The notes under the pieces are model-generated. The model did no database searches. It was not told the DNA's origin and worked only from the letters and a program-made list of their open reading frames with translations. A DNA stretch of 64,000 bases from DATHWB01 sp040905965 (GTDB taxonomy: Bacteria > Actinomycetota > Acidimicrobiia > Spongiisociales > ZC4RG35), in assembly GCA_040905965.1 (NCBI GenBank), contig JBBDQP010000110.1, positions 1-64,000 on the forward strand, given 5' to 3'. Of this stretch, positions 17,203 through 26,168 are shown in pieces; the first letter of the stretch is position 1; each line of letters opens with the position of its first letter. Both the position numbers and the translations under genes were made by a program.

Positions 17203-17664
17203 ATGCGTGCAGTGATACAGCGAGTGTCCCGGGCCGAGGTCACGGTCGACTCCGAGTTGGTGGGACAGATCGGACGAGGGCTGCTGGTTCTCGTTGGTGT
17301 CGGACCGGACGATGGTGAGGCGGAAGTTGAGGTGCTGGCCGACAAGCTGGTGGGACTCAGGATCTTTCCCGACGACGACGGACGAATGAATCGGTCGGTA
17401 CGGGATGTCGGGGGCGGGGTGCTGGTCGTCTCCCAGTTCACGCTCTACGGCGATGCGCGCAAGGGCCGGCGACCGTCGTTCGTAAGTGCGGCTCCACCCG
17501 AGGTCGCCGAGCCGCTGGTCGCAGATCTCGTCGCGCGTCTGGTCGCCGCCGGTGTGCAGGTGGGGACGGGTCGGTTTGGAGCGATGATGGAGGTCGATCT
17601 CGTGAATTCGGGCCCCGTCACGCTGATTCTCGAGGTGGCGGGAGGCCGCGTTCTCGGATCTTGA
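17203..17664 (+). CDS. dtd: D-aminoacyl-tRNA deacylase
   Basis: This 153-residue protein removes D-amino acids (and glycine) mischarged onto tRNA, protecting translation. Both family signatures are present: SQFTLYGD (about 78-85), holding the substrate-facing Ser/Gln/Thr, and NSGPVT (about 137-142). The start at ATG 17203 gives the canonical MRAVIQRVS N-terminus; the reading frame is open further upstream but not conserved. The gene runs toward plsY and the two coding regions overlap by 47 bp on opposite strands. Confidence 0.96.
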   Translation: MRAVIQRVSRAEVTVDSELVGQIGRGLLVLVGVGPDDGEAEVEVLADKLVGLRIFPDDDGRMNRSVRDVGGGVLVVSQFTLYGDARKGRRPSFVSAAPPEVAEPLVADLVARLVAAGVQVGTGRFGAMMEVDLVNSGPVTLILEVAGGRVLGS

Positions 17665-18208
17665 GGAGTTGCTTCGGTGTGATGACAACTGTCACACCGA
17701 TCGCGAGCACCGCCGACCACAACGGATCTGAGATCCCCCACGGGTGCGCGGGAAGCCAGACAGAGATCGCTGCGACCGCGATGAGCGCAACAAGGGTGGC
17801 GGGTGCTGACTGTCTGACGACGACCACGATCGAACTGACGAGAGCGAGGCCGGCGGCTGCAGCGGCGGGAACGGCGAGAAGCAACACGCCGGCCGCGATC
17901 GCCAGACCTTGTCCGCCTCTGAACCGCCGATAAGGGTTGAGAACGTTGCCGAGCACGGCACCGATACCCGCCACCGCCATGCCAGGGTCGTCTCTCAGCC
18001 ACCACCCGAACGCGACGATCCCCGCGCCTTTCACCATCTCGGTGACGAGGATCTTGGCCGCCAGTCTCCGTCCGCCGAGCCGCATGGCGTTGTTCGCCCC
18101 AGGGTTTCCCGACCCGCTCGATCGGAGGTCCACTCCCGCACCTCGCGCCAACAGGTCGGCGGTCGGCAGCCCGCCGAGGAGATATCCGCCGACGAGTGCG
18201 AGGATCAT
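17618..18208 (-). CDS. plsY: Glycerol-3-phosphate acyltransferase PlsY
   Basis: PlsY (196 residues) is a polytopic membrane enzyme that transfers the acyl group from acyl-phosphate, made by PlsX, to glycerol-3-phosphate. The motif SGSGNPGANNAMR (31-43) is the conserved first cytosolic loop, and RRFRGGQGLAIAAG is the glycine-rich second motif. The start at 18208 is chosen because it overlaps the adnB stop as ATGA and gives MILALVGGYLLGG, a typical first helix. It is convergent with dtd, with a 47-bp overlap of coding sequence. Co-transcription with adnB is likely. Confidence 0.93.
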   Translation of the reverse strand: MILALVGGYLLGGLPTADLLARGAGVDLRSSGSGNPGANNAMRLGGRRLAAKILVTEMVKGAGIVAFGWWLRDDPGMAVAGIGAVLGNVLNPYRRFRGGQGLAIAAGVLLLAVPAAAAAGLALVSSIVVVVRQSAPATLVALIAVAAISVWLPAHPWGISDPLWSAVLAIGVTVVITPKQLLKIRERGLPPPRESA

Positions 18209-21200
18209 CGTTCGCCGACGTGGGTCGATCCTTCGACGCAGAACCGAAGGAAGTCGCATCGGTGACACGCGTCGGACGGAGTGGCGTGCCACCTTTCGCT
18301 GCGGATGTCGTCCAACAGCTCGTCGACGTGCTGCCGGGAACGCGCGAGCCAGGCGTCGTCGGCGGTGTGGGTGCGCACGATCGGCTCCGTTCCGCCCAGA
18401 TAGACGAACGAGACGTCGATTCTCGGCGGAGGGGCGGGTCCGAAGCCGGATTCGGCGACGGCGAGGGCGTAGACCTCCAGTTGGACGAGGTTGGCTCCGT
18501 CGGCCCGGTCACGACCGGACTTGAAGTCCACGACTTCCCAGTGGTCGCCATTTGCGTAGATCGCGTCGATCCGGCCTCGCACACGTCCCGATGTGGCCGC
18601 CAGTTCGAACGGCGCCTCGGTGAGGAGCGGTTGCCGTTCGGCGTACCGGGACTGCTGGAACACCTCGAAAGGATCGCCGCCGCCAGGTTCGTCCCCGTCG
18701 GGAACGAGGTCGTAAACGGTCTCCGAGACCTCGTGGAGCGGCATGACGCCGAGGTTGTGTAGTTCGATCCGTCGGTGGACGTCTGTGCCTCGGCGGGCTG
18801 CCTCTGATGATCGCCGGGGGAGCGGGTCGACGAAGCTCCAGTGGTACCGCTTGGGACATGTCGCATACGTCACGAGTCCGGTCGCAGACGTCGTCACCGG
18901 GGTGTCGACGGGTTGCGGGGGAGGCTCGGGTAGAGCGAAGAGTTGAGCCTGATGTGCCTCCACCACCTCATCGTATGCCGGGCGGAGACCGAGTCTGGTG
19001 GCCTCGTCTCGGGGCCAGTCGGGGTCGGCGAGAGTGTGCCGGAGCGCGGCTGCCCAACCTCCTTGGAACCCCGGATCAGGCGCCGCCACTGGGGCCCGAT
19101 AGGCGGTGCGAGCAGGACGATCTGGCGCTTCAGGCGTGTCGATGACGTGGATCCCCAGGCTCCGGCACACCGTGAAGAGCGGAGAAGGCCTGGTGGGTCT
19201 GACCAGTGGTATCGGGTGGCCATACCACCACGCGCCGGTGACCGTCAGGTGCTGTCGCGCTCGCGTGGTGGCCACGTATGCGAGTCGCCACTCCGCGTCG
19301 TCGTGGCGGGAGCGCAGGGCGTCGGTTCGTTCGGCCTTTTCCGTGTCGGCGTCGATGCGCGGGAGCGCATCGCGGTCGAGACGGAATTCGAACGGGAGGA
19401 TGTCCGGACTGGTGTAGGGGTCGTCGCCGCGGTACTGGGAGGGAAAGTTTCCCTGATAGGCGGCGGGGATGAAGATCGCCTCCCACTCCAGTCCTTTCGC
19501 CCGGTGCACGGTGATCAACGTGACGGCGTCGGCATCGGATACTCGGGCGGTGTCCAGTTCCTCTCTGGGGTTGTCGGCCATGAGGTCGAGGTAGGTGGTG
19601 AACGCGTCGAGTGAAGGTCGTCCTTCGAGCGGGCTCCAACTCTCGGCGAGGTCCAAGAACCGGAACAGGTTGAGCCGGGCCGACAGCGCCGCGGCACTCG
19701 ACATCGCCTCCACGTCCTGCCAGGCGCCGGTGCGGTCGAGGATTGTCCTGCACAGTTCCACCAGCGACAGTCCTTGGGCTGCCGCCAGGAACTGTCGGTG
19801 TTCGGCATGGAACTGTTCCAACGCCGTTCGCGCGGCGGGACGGAGTCCCGCGACTGCGTCGAGGTGGTCGATCGCTTCCAGCAGCGTGTAGTCCGGAAGG
19901 CCTTCCACGTCGTCCTGGATGTCGTTTCGCTGTTCCCGGACCCAGTCTGCGAGTCGAGCGAGATCGGCGAGTCCCAGACGGAACCTGCTTCCTTGCAGGA
20001 TTCGCGCCAGTGCCACGGAGTCCTCGGCGCGGGTGATGATCCGAAGCCAGGCGACGAGGTCGGACACTTCGGGGACCGACAGAAGCCCGCCGAGGTTCGC
20101 CACCTCGAACGGGATGTCCTGGCGGGCGAGGGCCTCGTGGATCATGTGCATGTCCTTGTTCTTGCGGAAGAGGACGGCGCAGTCTCCCCACGAGAGCCCG
20201 TCTTCATGGAGTCGCTCGATTTCGTTGGCGATCCAGGCGGCTTCCTCCGCCGCAGTTCCGAACCATGCCGTCGACACTTTGCCGGGGGACTCACCTTCGA
20301 CCGGGACGAGAAGGTCGGGGTCCGGCCGTAGTCGAGTCTTGATCTCGTTGGCGACGGCGAGGATCGCCTCTCCGGAGCGGCGGTTGGTGGTGAGTGGCAG
20401 CGACGCCGCCGGTTGGTCCCCATTGGGGAAGTGGAGCCCGAAGTCGGCGAAGTTCTGCAGGCTCGCACCACGCCACTCGTAGATCGTCTGGTCTGCGTCC
20501 CCGACCGCCGTCACCGGGACGCGGCCCGAAAAGATCGCCCGCAGCAGTTCGCGTTGTGCGGGGTTCGTGTCCTGGTACTCATCGAGCACGACGGCCCGGT
20601 ACCGGTCGGCGATTGCTGCGGCGACCTCAGGGTGGTCGGTGACCACCCGCCATGCAGAGACGATCAGATCGCCGTAGTCGGCGACACCCATTCGGCGCTT
20701 CTCGGCTTCGTACAAGCGGAGGACCGCCAGGAGGTCTGAACGCTTCATCCACACGTCGTCGAGGTCGGGAATGGAAATCTCGTTGGCCGAGAGGAGATGA
20801 TCGCCGAGTTGCCCCGCGAAGTTCGCGACCCGGTCGATGTTGTGGGCATTGGAGAGGTCCCAGGTCCGGATGTCGGCGGCTCGCACGACATCGGACAGGA
20901 TCTGACGGGCAAAGGTGGGTGTCACCAGCTTGGTGTCGCGTTCGATCCCCACCAGTGCGCCGAACTCCCGCAGGATCTGGGAGGCAAAGCCGTGATAGGT
21001 GTGGACCTCGACTTCGCGGCCGGGCTCGGTGGTATCGGTGAGCCAGGCGGAGATCTTCTCGGCCAGCTCGCCGGCAGCCTTGTTGGTGAATGTGACCCCG
21101 AGAACCTGTTCGGGTTCGAGTCCGTGTTGTCCGACGAGGGCGACGATGCGCATCGCCATCGTCGTCGTCTTCCCGGTGCCGGCGCCTGCTGCGACCCGGA

Positions 21201-21258
21201 ACGACTGCAACGGTTCGGAGATGACTGCGGTCTGCTCGGGTGTGGGAGTGAGTGTCAT
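18205..21258 (-). CDS. adnB: AdnB-like UvrD-family helicase-nuclease subunit
   Basis: This 1017-residue protein has a UvrD/Rep superfamily 1 helicase in the N-terminal part and a RecB-family nuclease at the C-terminus. Motif I is GAGTGKT (25-31), motif II lies in LDEYQDTNPAQ, motif III in GDADQTIYEWRG, and the nuclease core in GRIDAIY...VVDFKSG. Four cysteines, one in YATCPKRY and three in the CHRCDFLRFC stretch, would hold an Fe-S cluster. The start 21258 overlaps the adnA stop as ATGA. Order and N-terminal sequence match the mycobacterial AdnB subunit, which drives end resection of double-strand breaks with AdnA. Cytosolic. Confidence 0.88.
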   Translation of the reverse strand: MTLTPTPEQTAVISEPLQSFRVAAGAGTGKTTTMAMRIVALVGQHGLEPEQVLGVTFTNKAAGELAEKISAWLTDTTEPGREVEVHTYHGFASQILREFGALVGIERDTKLVTPTFARQILSDVVRAADIRTWDLSNAHNIDRVANFAGQLGDHLLSANEISIPDLDDVWMKRSDLLAVLRLYEAEKRRMGVADYGDLIVSAWRVVTDHPEVAAAIADRYRAVVLDEYQDTNPAQRELLRAIFSGRVPVTAVGDADQTIYEWRGASLQNFADFGLHFPNGDQPAASLPLTTNRRSGEAILAVANEIKTRLRPDPDLLVPVEGESPGKVSTAWFGTAAEEAAWIANEIERLHEDGLSWGDCAVLFRKNKDMHMIHEALARQDIPFEVANLGGLLSVPEVSDLVAWLRIITRAEDSVALARILQGSRFRLGLADLARLADWVREQRNDIQDDVEGLPDYTLLEAIDHLDAVAGLRPAARTALEQFHAEHRQFLAAAQGLSLVELCRTILDRTGAWQDVEAMSSAAALSARLNLFRFLDLAESWSPLEGRPSLDAFTTYLDLMADNPREELDTARVSDADAVTLITVHRAKGLEWEAIFIPAAYQGNFPSQYRGDDPYTSPDILPFEFRLDRDALPRIDADTEKAERTDALRSRHDDAEWRLAYVATTRARQHLTVTGAWWYGHPIPLVRPTRPSPLFTVCRSLGIHVIDTPEAPDRPARTAYRAPVAAPDPGFQGGWAAALRHTLADPDWPRDEATRLGLRPAYDEVVEAHQAQLFALPEPPPQPVDTPVTTSATGLVTYATCPKRYHWSFVDPLPRRSSEAARRGTDVHRRIELHNLGVMPLHEVSETVYDLVPDGDEPGGGDPFEVFQQSRYAERQPLLTEAPFELAATSGRVRGRIDAIYANGDHWEVVDFKSGRDRADGANLVQLEVYALAVAESGFGPAPPPRIDVSFVYLGGTEPIVRTHTADDAWLARSRQHVDELLDDIRSERWHATPSDACHRCDFLRFCVEGSTHVGER

Positions 21259-24227
21259 GCGGAGAACGCCTCCCCGCCTTCCGGCCACTCCGGACAGACG
21301 ATCCGGACCGAACACCGTTCGCACGCATCCCCCGGTGTCGGATCCCAATGCTCGTCGACGATGGATCTTGCAATCTCTTCGAGAGTCGCCCGGAGATCGG
21401 GGAGAGACTCCATGGCGAGGGCTCGCCGGAAGCTCTTCTGGTCGGTGGCGGGGTACCACAGTTCTGCGCTGGCGACCGGGCCGGGCAAGTCCGGATCGTC
21501 GTTGGCGGCGAGGGCGTAGAAGGCGAGTTGCAAGGATCGCTCGGCCTTCGGCTTGGACATGATCGTCTTCGAGGTCTTGTAGTCGACGACTCGAACCGAG
21601 CCATCGGTGAGTCGCTCGATTCGGTCCGCTCTCCCCACCCACTCGGCTCCGCCGGCATTCCAGAACAGCGGACGCTCTGCCGCGATCGTCTCCTGGCTAT
21701 CCGCGGGCCACTCTGCGAAGAGCCGCTGCAACAGTGCGACGGCTTTCGCATGCCAGATGGCGTCGAGCGACGGAGACCCGAAATCGGCCTCCTCGCCCCA
21801 GATTCGGTCGAGGGCCGTGATGGCGTCGGTCAGATCGGGGCGTGGCCGCCCATCCGCCATGGCGGCGGAGTCGGCGTGCTCGAGGACAGCATGGACCAGC
21901 GTTCCGTACCGGGCGTACGGTCCTGAGGAATCGGTCATCGCCAGGCGGCGCTCGAACACGTACCGGCGCGGGCACTCCTGATATGCCTCCGCCTGACTCG
22001 GTGAGAGCCGGGGCGGCTTCGAGAACACGCCCTGGTCGGGACCGGGCTGCCGCACACCCGCGAACCGCTCGGCGTCCCAGAGCCCCGGCGACCCTTCGGC
22101 AAGGGTCGTGGCGGCGCCGAGCCGCTCCGCCAGGGGCCGTTCGGGATCCATCAGGCGCCGTCTCAGAACGGTTTCGAGCCCTCGAGTCGTGAGCGGGTCT
22201 TGCAGGCTGGACGGCGGTGGGGCCAGGTCGTCCACGGTTACGACGTCGGCTGCGGCGAGCAGAAAACGGCTGGGTCTCCGTTCGCTCTCGTCGATTCCTG
22301 CGGTGGTGGCCGTCATCACCAGGCGCGACCGGGCGCGCGTCATCGCCGTGTAGGCGAGCCGCGTCTCTTCACGCAGCCGATCGATCAACCACGAGGACCG
22401 ATCATGAGCGACTCCGGCGAGTGCCTGGGGGTCGAGCGGGTTGAATCCGCGCCGGAGGTCGGGGAACACGTCTTCGGTGGCGTCGGCGATGAAGACGGCT
22501 TCGAACTCGAGGCCTTTGGCCTGGTGCAGGGTCGTGAGGGTGATCCGCTCTCGACCGTCGGGACGGTGCGAGAGCAGGGGAGTGGCTTCGAAGTCGTCCG
22601 AGTCCGCCATCTGTCGGTACCGGAGAAGACTCACCCCGGGATCGCGCTCCTTCTGCTGTTCGAGCACTTGGGCGAATGCGGTCCAGGCGACTCGATGGTC
22701 GGCGCGTCCCTCGGCGAGGGCGAAACGGGTGATCCGATCGAACCTGTCCCAGACGTGCCAGAAGCCGTCGACGGCACTCAGGTCGGTCGCCCACGAACCA
22801 TCGCTCAACAGCGGCGCGAGGTCGGCGACGGAGGGTTCGGCAGTCAAGGTCGCCAGCCAGCCGGATTGCCCGCGGAGCCGCTCTCGTAACAGGGCTCTCT
22901 CCGCCGAAACCCCGATGTCGTACAGGGGACTGAGGAGGATCCTCCTGATCGGACCATCCGCCACCTGGGCGATCAGCGGATCTGGATTCGAGACGGCGGC
23001 CGCGGCGAGAGCCAGATCCAGTATCAGCCGCGCGGCGGGATGATCGACCAGCCGAACGTCTGGCGTCTCGTGCGGGATGTGGCGTCGATCGAGCGCTCGA
23101 GAGAGTTCCGGCAGGAGGTTGCGGGTCGAACGAACGAGGACCGCGATCTGAGCGAAAGGCACCTGTTCGACCAGATGGAGCCGCTCGACTTCGGATGCCA
23201 CCCATTCGGCTTCGGCCGACGCCTGGTCGAAGACATGGACGTGGACGGAGCCGCTGTGCGACGCCGGTGTGATCGAGCCTGTGTCACCTGGAAGTCCGGC
23301 ACCCGCCGAGACCCTGGTGGCGGCGTCCAGTATTGGAGCGGGAACCCGGAACGAAGTGTCGAGCACGATGCGCCGTGCGGGGCTCCCGTCAGGTGAGGTG
23401 AAGCGGTCTCCAAACCGGGCGACGTTGGACACATCGGCGCCGCGAAAGCCGTAGATCGCCTGATGCGGGTCGCCCGCCACCGTCAGATTGCGATGGACGC
23501 CGGTGATCGCCTCGAGGAGTTCGGCCTGGGCGGGAGAGGTGTCCTGGTACTCGTCCACGATCACGTACCGGTACTCGGCCTGCAACGCCTCAGTGACGGC
23601 CGGACGACGGGCGGTGTCGACGGCTTGCGACAGCAAGGTCCCGTAATCGATGCGGTTGCGGGCGGTGAGTGCAGCGACGTACCGATCGTGAAAGTCGGGC
23701 AGGGCGCGCCAGTCGGGCCGCTCTCCGACCATCCCTCGTAATTGTTCCGAGTCGATTCGTCTCTCGGCCATGCGAAGGAGGAAGTCGGCGACGTCCGCAG
23801 CGAATGTGCGGGTCCGGAACATGGCGCGGTGCGTCACGGGCCACGGCTGCGGGTCCGAATCGGCGAGCAGCTCGGCCACGAGCGCAACCTGTTCCGGTCC
23901 TGTCAACAAAGTGGCCGGTGGTCGACCCGACTCGTCTTGGCCGTGGCTTTCCAGGAGACGAATCGCGAACGAGTGGAAGGTCGACACCGACAGTGATCCG
24001 GTCGACCGTCCCAACCGGTCGCCGATTCGACGCCGGAGCTCCGCCGCCCCCCTGCGGGAGAAGGTCAAGACGAGGATCGAGCGCGGATCGACCCCCTGCT
24101 CCAAAAGGTGTGTGACCCGCCTGACGAGGAACTCTGTCTTGCCCGTGCCCGGACCGGCCACGACAAGCTGGGGGCCGTCGGTCTCCGCAATGGCTGCTGA
24201 CCACCGTTGGGGATCGATGACACTCAC
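21255..24227 (-). CDS. adnA: AdnA-like UvrD-family helicase-nuclease subunit
   Basis: The 990-residue protein pairs with AdnB. The motor has GPGTGKT (25-31), VDEYQDTSPAQ, GDPHQAIYGFRGAD and a C-terminal helicase half. The nuclease domain has GRADRIE and VVDYKTSK, and cysteines in YQECPRRY and CERCSVRIVC that fit an Fe-S staple. All ATPase motifs look intact, which is worth noting because in the mycobacterial pair the AdnB motor does most of the work. The start is GTG, 23 nt after the stop of a candidate small ORF. The AdnAB assignment rests on gene order and the two-subunit helicase-nuclease layout. Confidence 0.87.
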   Translation of the reverse strand: MSVIDPQRWSAAIAETDGPQLVVAGPGTGKTEFLVRRVTHLLEQGVDPRSILVLTFSRRGAAELRRRIGDRLGRSTGSLSVSTFHSFAIRLLESHGQDESGRPPATLLTGPEQVALVAELLADSDPQPWPVTHRAMFRTRTFAADVADFLLRMAERRIDSEQLRGMVGERPDWRALPDFHDRYVAALTARNRIDYGTLLSQAVDTARRPAVTEALQAEYRYVIVDEYQDTSPAQAELLEAITGVHRNLTVAGDPHQAIYGFRGADVSNVARFGDRFTSPDGSPARRIVLDTSFRVPAPILDAATRVSAGAGLPGDTGSITPASHSGSVHVHVFDQASAEAEWVASEVERLHLVEQVPFAQIAVLVRSTRNLLPELSRALDRRHIPHETPDVRLVDHPAARLILDLALAAAAVSNPDPLIAQVADGPIRRILLSPLYDIGVSAERALLRERLRGQSGWLATLTAEPSVADLAPLLSDGSWATDLSAVDGFWHVWDRFDRITRFALAEGRADHRVAWTAFAQVLEQQKERDPGVSLLRYRQMADSDDFEATPLLSHRPDGRERITLTTLHQAKGLEFEAVFIADATEDVFPDLRRGFNPLDPQALAGVAHDRSSWLIDRLREETRLAYTAMTRARSRLVMTATTAGIDESERRPSRFLLAAADVVTVDDLAPPPSSLQDPLTTRGLETVLRRRLMDPERPLAERLGAATTLAEGSPGLWDAERFAGVRQPGPDQGVFSKPPRLSPSQAEAYQECPRRYVFERRLAMTDSSGPYARYGTLVHAVLEHADSAAMADGRPRPDLTDAITALDRIWGEEADFGSPSLDAIWHAKAVALLQRLFAEWPADSQETIAAERPLFWNAGGAEWVGRADRIERLTDGSVRVVDYKTSKTIMSKPKAERSLQLAFYALAANDDPDLPGPVASAELWYPATDQKSFRRALAMESLPDLRATLEEIARSIVDEHWDPTPGDACERCSVRIVCPEWPEGGEAFSA

Positions 24228-24250
24228 AGTGTCCGACGATAGGGAAGTGT

Positions 24251-24576
24251 TCAGGCGGCCAGGCCCGTCGAGTCGGTTTCGAATAGGACCTCGAAACCGA
24301 TCCCAGCCGAAGTGAGCGCCCGGAGCGCCGCAGCGATGGCGGAGTCATCTCCTCCACGGGCGTTCGGGCTTCGGACTTCGGCCTCCTCGACCGTGGTTGT
24401 GGCGGTCGTGGCGCTCGGTGTGACGATCGGTGTGGTGATGGGTGNNNNNNNNNNNNNNNNNNNNNNNNNNNNNNNNNNNNNNNNNNNNNNNNNNNNNNNN
24501 NNNNNNNNNNNNNNNNNNNNNNNNNNNNNNNNNNNNNNNNNNNNGGTGTGGTGATGGGTGATGTGATGGTCTTCAT
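24251..24576 (-). CDS. Candidate small Thr/Pro-rich ORF upstream of adnA, interrupted by an assembly gap
   Basis: On the minus strand an ATG at 24576 opens MKTITSPITTP and runs into 100 N. On the far side an open frame continues with PITTPIVTPSATTATTTVE and ends at the stop at 24251-24253 after FETDSTGLAA. The 16 nt on each side of the gap are identical; if they are the same bases read twice, the joined ORF is complete, in frame and 69 residues long. TACGGT lies 6 nt before the ATG, matching the leaderless promoters here. It would be the first gene of the adnAB-plsY operon. I recognise no family. Confidence 0.45.
24445..24544. other. 100-N assembly gap
   Basis: Exactly 100 N, a common placeholder size, flanked on both sides by the same 16-mer (24429-24444 and 24545-24560, GGTGTGGTGATGGGTG). 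The true distance may be zero with overlapping contig ends, or a short tandem repeat may have been collapsed. Confidence 0.9.
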
Positions 24577-24642
24577 GTCGGCACCGTACGAAACGAGTGT
24601 GACAAAAAGCGGCTCAGACACGGGTCGCTGGACGAGCTGTTC

Positions 24643-24648
24643 TAGATT
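24643..24648 (+). promoter_or_regulatory. Possible -10 element of the dehydrogenase gene
   Basis: TAGATT precedes the ATG at 24673 by 24 nt. This gene has a clear GGGAGG ribosome binding site, so it is transcribed with a short leader rather than leaderless. Confidence 0.35.
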
Positions 24649-24672
24649 CGGACCGAGCCGACCGGGAGGAAC

Positions 24673-25947
24673 ATGGCCACCGAACAGCTGAGTCACGAGT
24701 TTGACAGCCCGATGTATCTCGAGGCGGTGGCCCAGTTCGACCGGGTCGCCGAGTTCATGAATCTCGACGACAACGTGGCAGATCGTCTCCGGGTGCCGCA
24801 ACGGTCGACGATCGTGACGTTTCCCTTTCGGCGGGACGACTACGGCACCGTCGAGACCCTCTTCGGCTATCGCGTCCAACATCTGACGACGATGGGCCCG
24901 ACCAAGGGCGGCATCCGGTATGCCGATGACGTCGACCTCGGCGAAGTCGCCGCTCTGGCAATGTGGATGACCTGGAAGTGCTCCATCGTGGGAGTGCCGT
25001 TCGGCGGGGCGAAGGGCGGCGTGCGGGTCAATCCACGTGAGCTGAGCCGGGCCGAGCTGCAGCGGGTCACCCGAAGGTTCACGATGGAGATCATCAGCGT
25101 TATCGGACCCCAGACCGACATCCCCGCCCCCGACCTCGGAACCAACGAGCAGGTCATGGCGTGGCTGATGGACACGTATTCCCAGCACGTCGGACATTCG
25201 GTGCCGGCCGTCGTCACCGGCAAGCCACCGTCGCTCGGTGGATCGATCGCGAGGAGAGAAGCGACCGGTCGTGGCGTTGTCTCGCTGATTCCACCCGCGT
25301 GCGGGCACCTCGACATGCCCGTCAAGGACGCCAGAGTCGCGATTCACGGATTCGGGAACGTCGGCCGTTACGCGGCGGTCGCCGCGGGCGAACTGGGGAT
25401 GAAGGTGGTCGCCGTCTCCGACATCACCGGCGGGATCTACGACGAAGACGGGCTCGACATCGACGACGCCGCCCGTTGGGTCGACGCCAACGGCGTGCTG
25501 GCGGGATACCCGAACGCTCAGCACATCGAAGATGCCGACGTGTTCCTCGTCGACTGCGACATCCTGATCCCGGCGGCCATCCAGGGGGTCATCCATGCGG
25601 ACAACGCATCCGACATCAAGGCGAAACTCATCCTGGAAGGGGCCAACAACCCGATGACCCTCGCCGCAGACGACATCCTCCGATCGCGGGGCGTCTTCAT
25701 CGTTCCCGACATCCTCGCCAACGCCGGTGGTGTGACCGTTTCCTACTTCGAGTGGGTCCAGGACGTCCAGGCCTACTTCTGGTCGGAAAACGAGATCGTC
25801 GGTCGACTGCGCGAGATCATGACCCGCGCCTTCAGCGACGTGTTGCAAATCTCCATCAAGGAGAACGTCGACATGCGCACCGCCGCCCTCATCAAGGGAA
25901 TCCAACGAGTGACAGACGCCAAACTCGTCCGCGGCATCTTCCCCTGA
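24673..25947 (+). CDS. Glu/Leu/Phe/Val dehydrogenase
   Basis: This 424-residue enzyme belongs to the glutamate dehydrogenase family, oxidatively deaminating an amino acid to its 2-oxo acid with NAD(P). The catalytic lysine motif PFGGAKGG (Lys114) follows GPTKGGIRY (75-83), and the dinucleotide-binding motif GFGNVG lies near 226-231. The length and the KGGIR/GGAKGG motifs suit a hexameric glutamate dehydrogenase best, but leucine or phenylalanine specificity cannot be excluded by eye. A GGAGG ribosome binding site precedes the ATG. The gene stands alone between the adnAB operon and a repeat-rich intergenic block. Confidence 0.92.
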   Translation: MATEQLSHEFDSPMYLEAVAQFDRVAEFMNLDDNVADRLRVPQRSTIVTFPFRRDDYGTVETLFGYRVQHLTTMGPTKGGIRYADDVDLGEVAALAMWMTWKCSIVGVPFGGAKGGVRVNPRELSRAELQRVTRRFTMEIISVIGPQTDIPAPDLGTNEQVMAWLMDTYSQHVGHSVPAVVTGKPPSLGGSIARREATGRGVVSLIPPACGHLDMPVKDARVAIHGFGNVGRYAAVAAGELGMKVVAVSDITGGIYDEDGLDIDDAARWVDANGVLAGYPNAQHIEDADVFLVDCDILIPAAIQGVIHADNASDIKAKLILEGANNPMTLAADDILRSRGVFIVPDILANAGGVTVSYFEWVQDVQAYFWSENEIVGRLREIMTRAFSDVLQISIKENVDMRTAALIKGIQRVTDAKLVRGIFP

Positions 25948-25949
25948 TA

Positions 25950-26047
25950 TTTGTGCAGGGGGGCGACCCCCCGGCACCCCCCGGACGGTGGGCGTGGTGG
26001 GTCGGGTTAGGCCTGGTTTCACCCTGTGTCGCATGACGAGCAGTGAT
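25950..26047. repeat. Intergenic repeat, copy 1 (98 bp)
   Basis: Nearly identical to 26068-26166; it begins TTTGTGCAGGGGGG and ends GACGAGCAGTGAT. It contains GGGGGG-CGA-CCCCCC (25958-25972), which can fold as a hairpin just after the dehydrogenase stop and may end that transcript. No convincing gene lies in it. Confidence 0.8.
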
Positions 26048-26067
26048 TCGGATGGCACGCAGCGTGG

Positions 26068-26166
26068 TTTGTGCAGGGGGGCGACCCCCGGGGCACCCCC
26101 CGGACGGTGGGCGTGGTGGGTCGGGTTTGGCCTGGTTTCACCCTGTGTCGCATGACGAGCAGTGAT
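26068..26166. repeat. Intergenic repeat, copy 2 (99 bp)
   Basis: Second copy, with a start-to-start distance of 118 bp. It differs from copy 1 by a small indel in the G/C run (CCCCCGGGGCAC against CCCCCCGGCAC) and by TTAGG/TTTGG. The 20 bp between copies are unrelated. Confidence 0.8.
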
Positions 26167-26168
26167 CT

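Noticed and set aside
23590..26058. 822-residue minus-strand open frame spanning the large gap, antisense to the dehydrogenase and adnA
   Set aside because: It only stays open because N codons are not stops; it overlaps two well-supported genes and has antisense codon structure.
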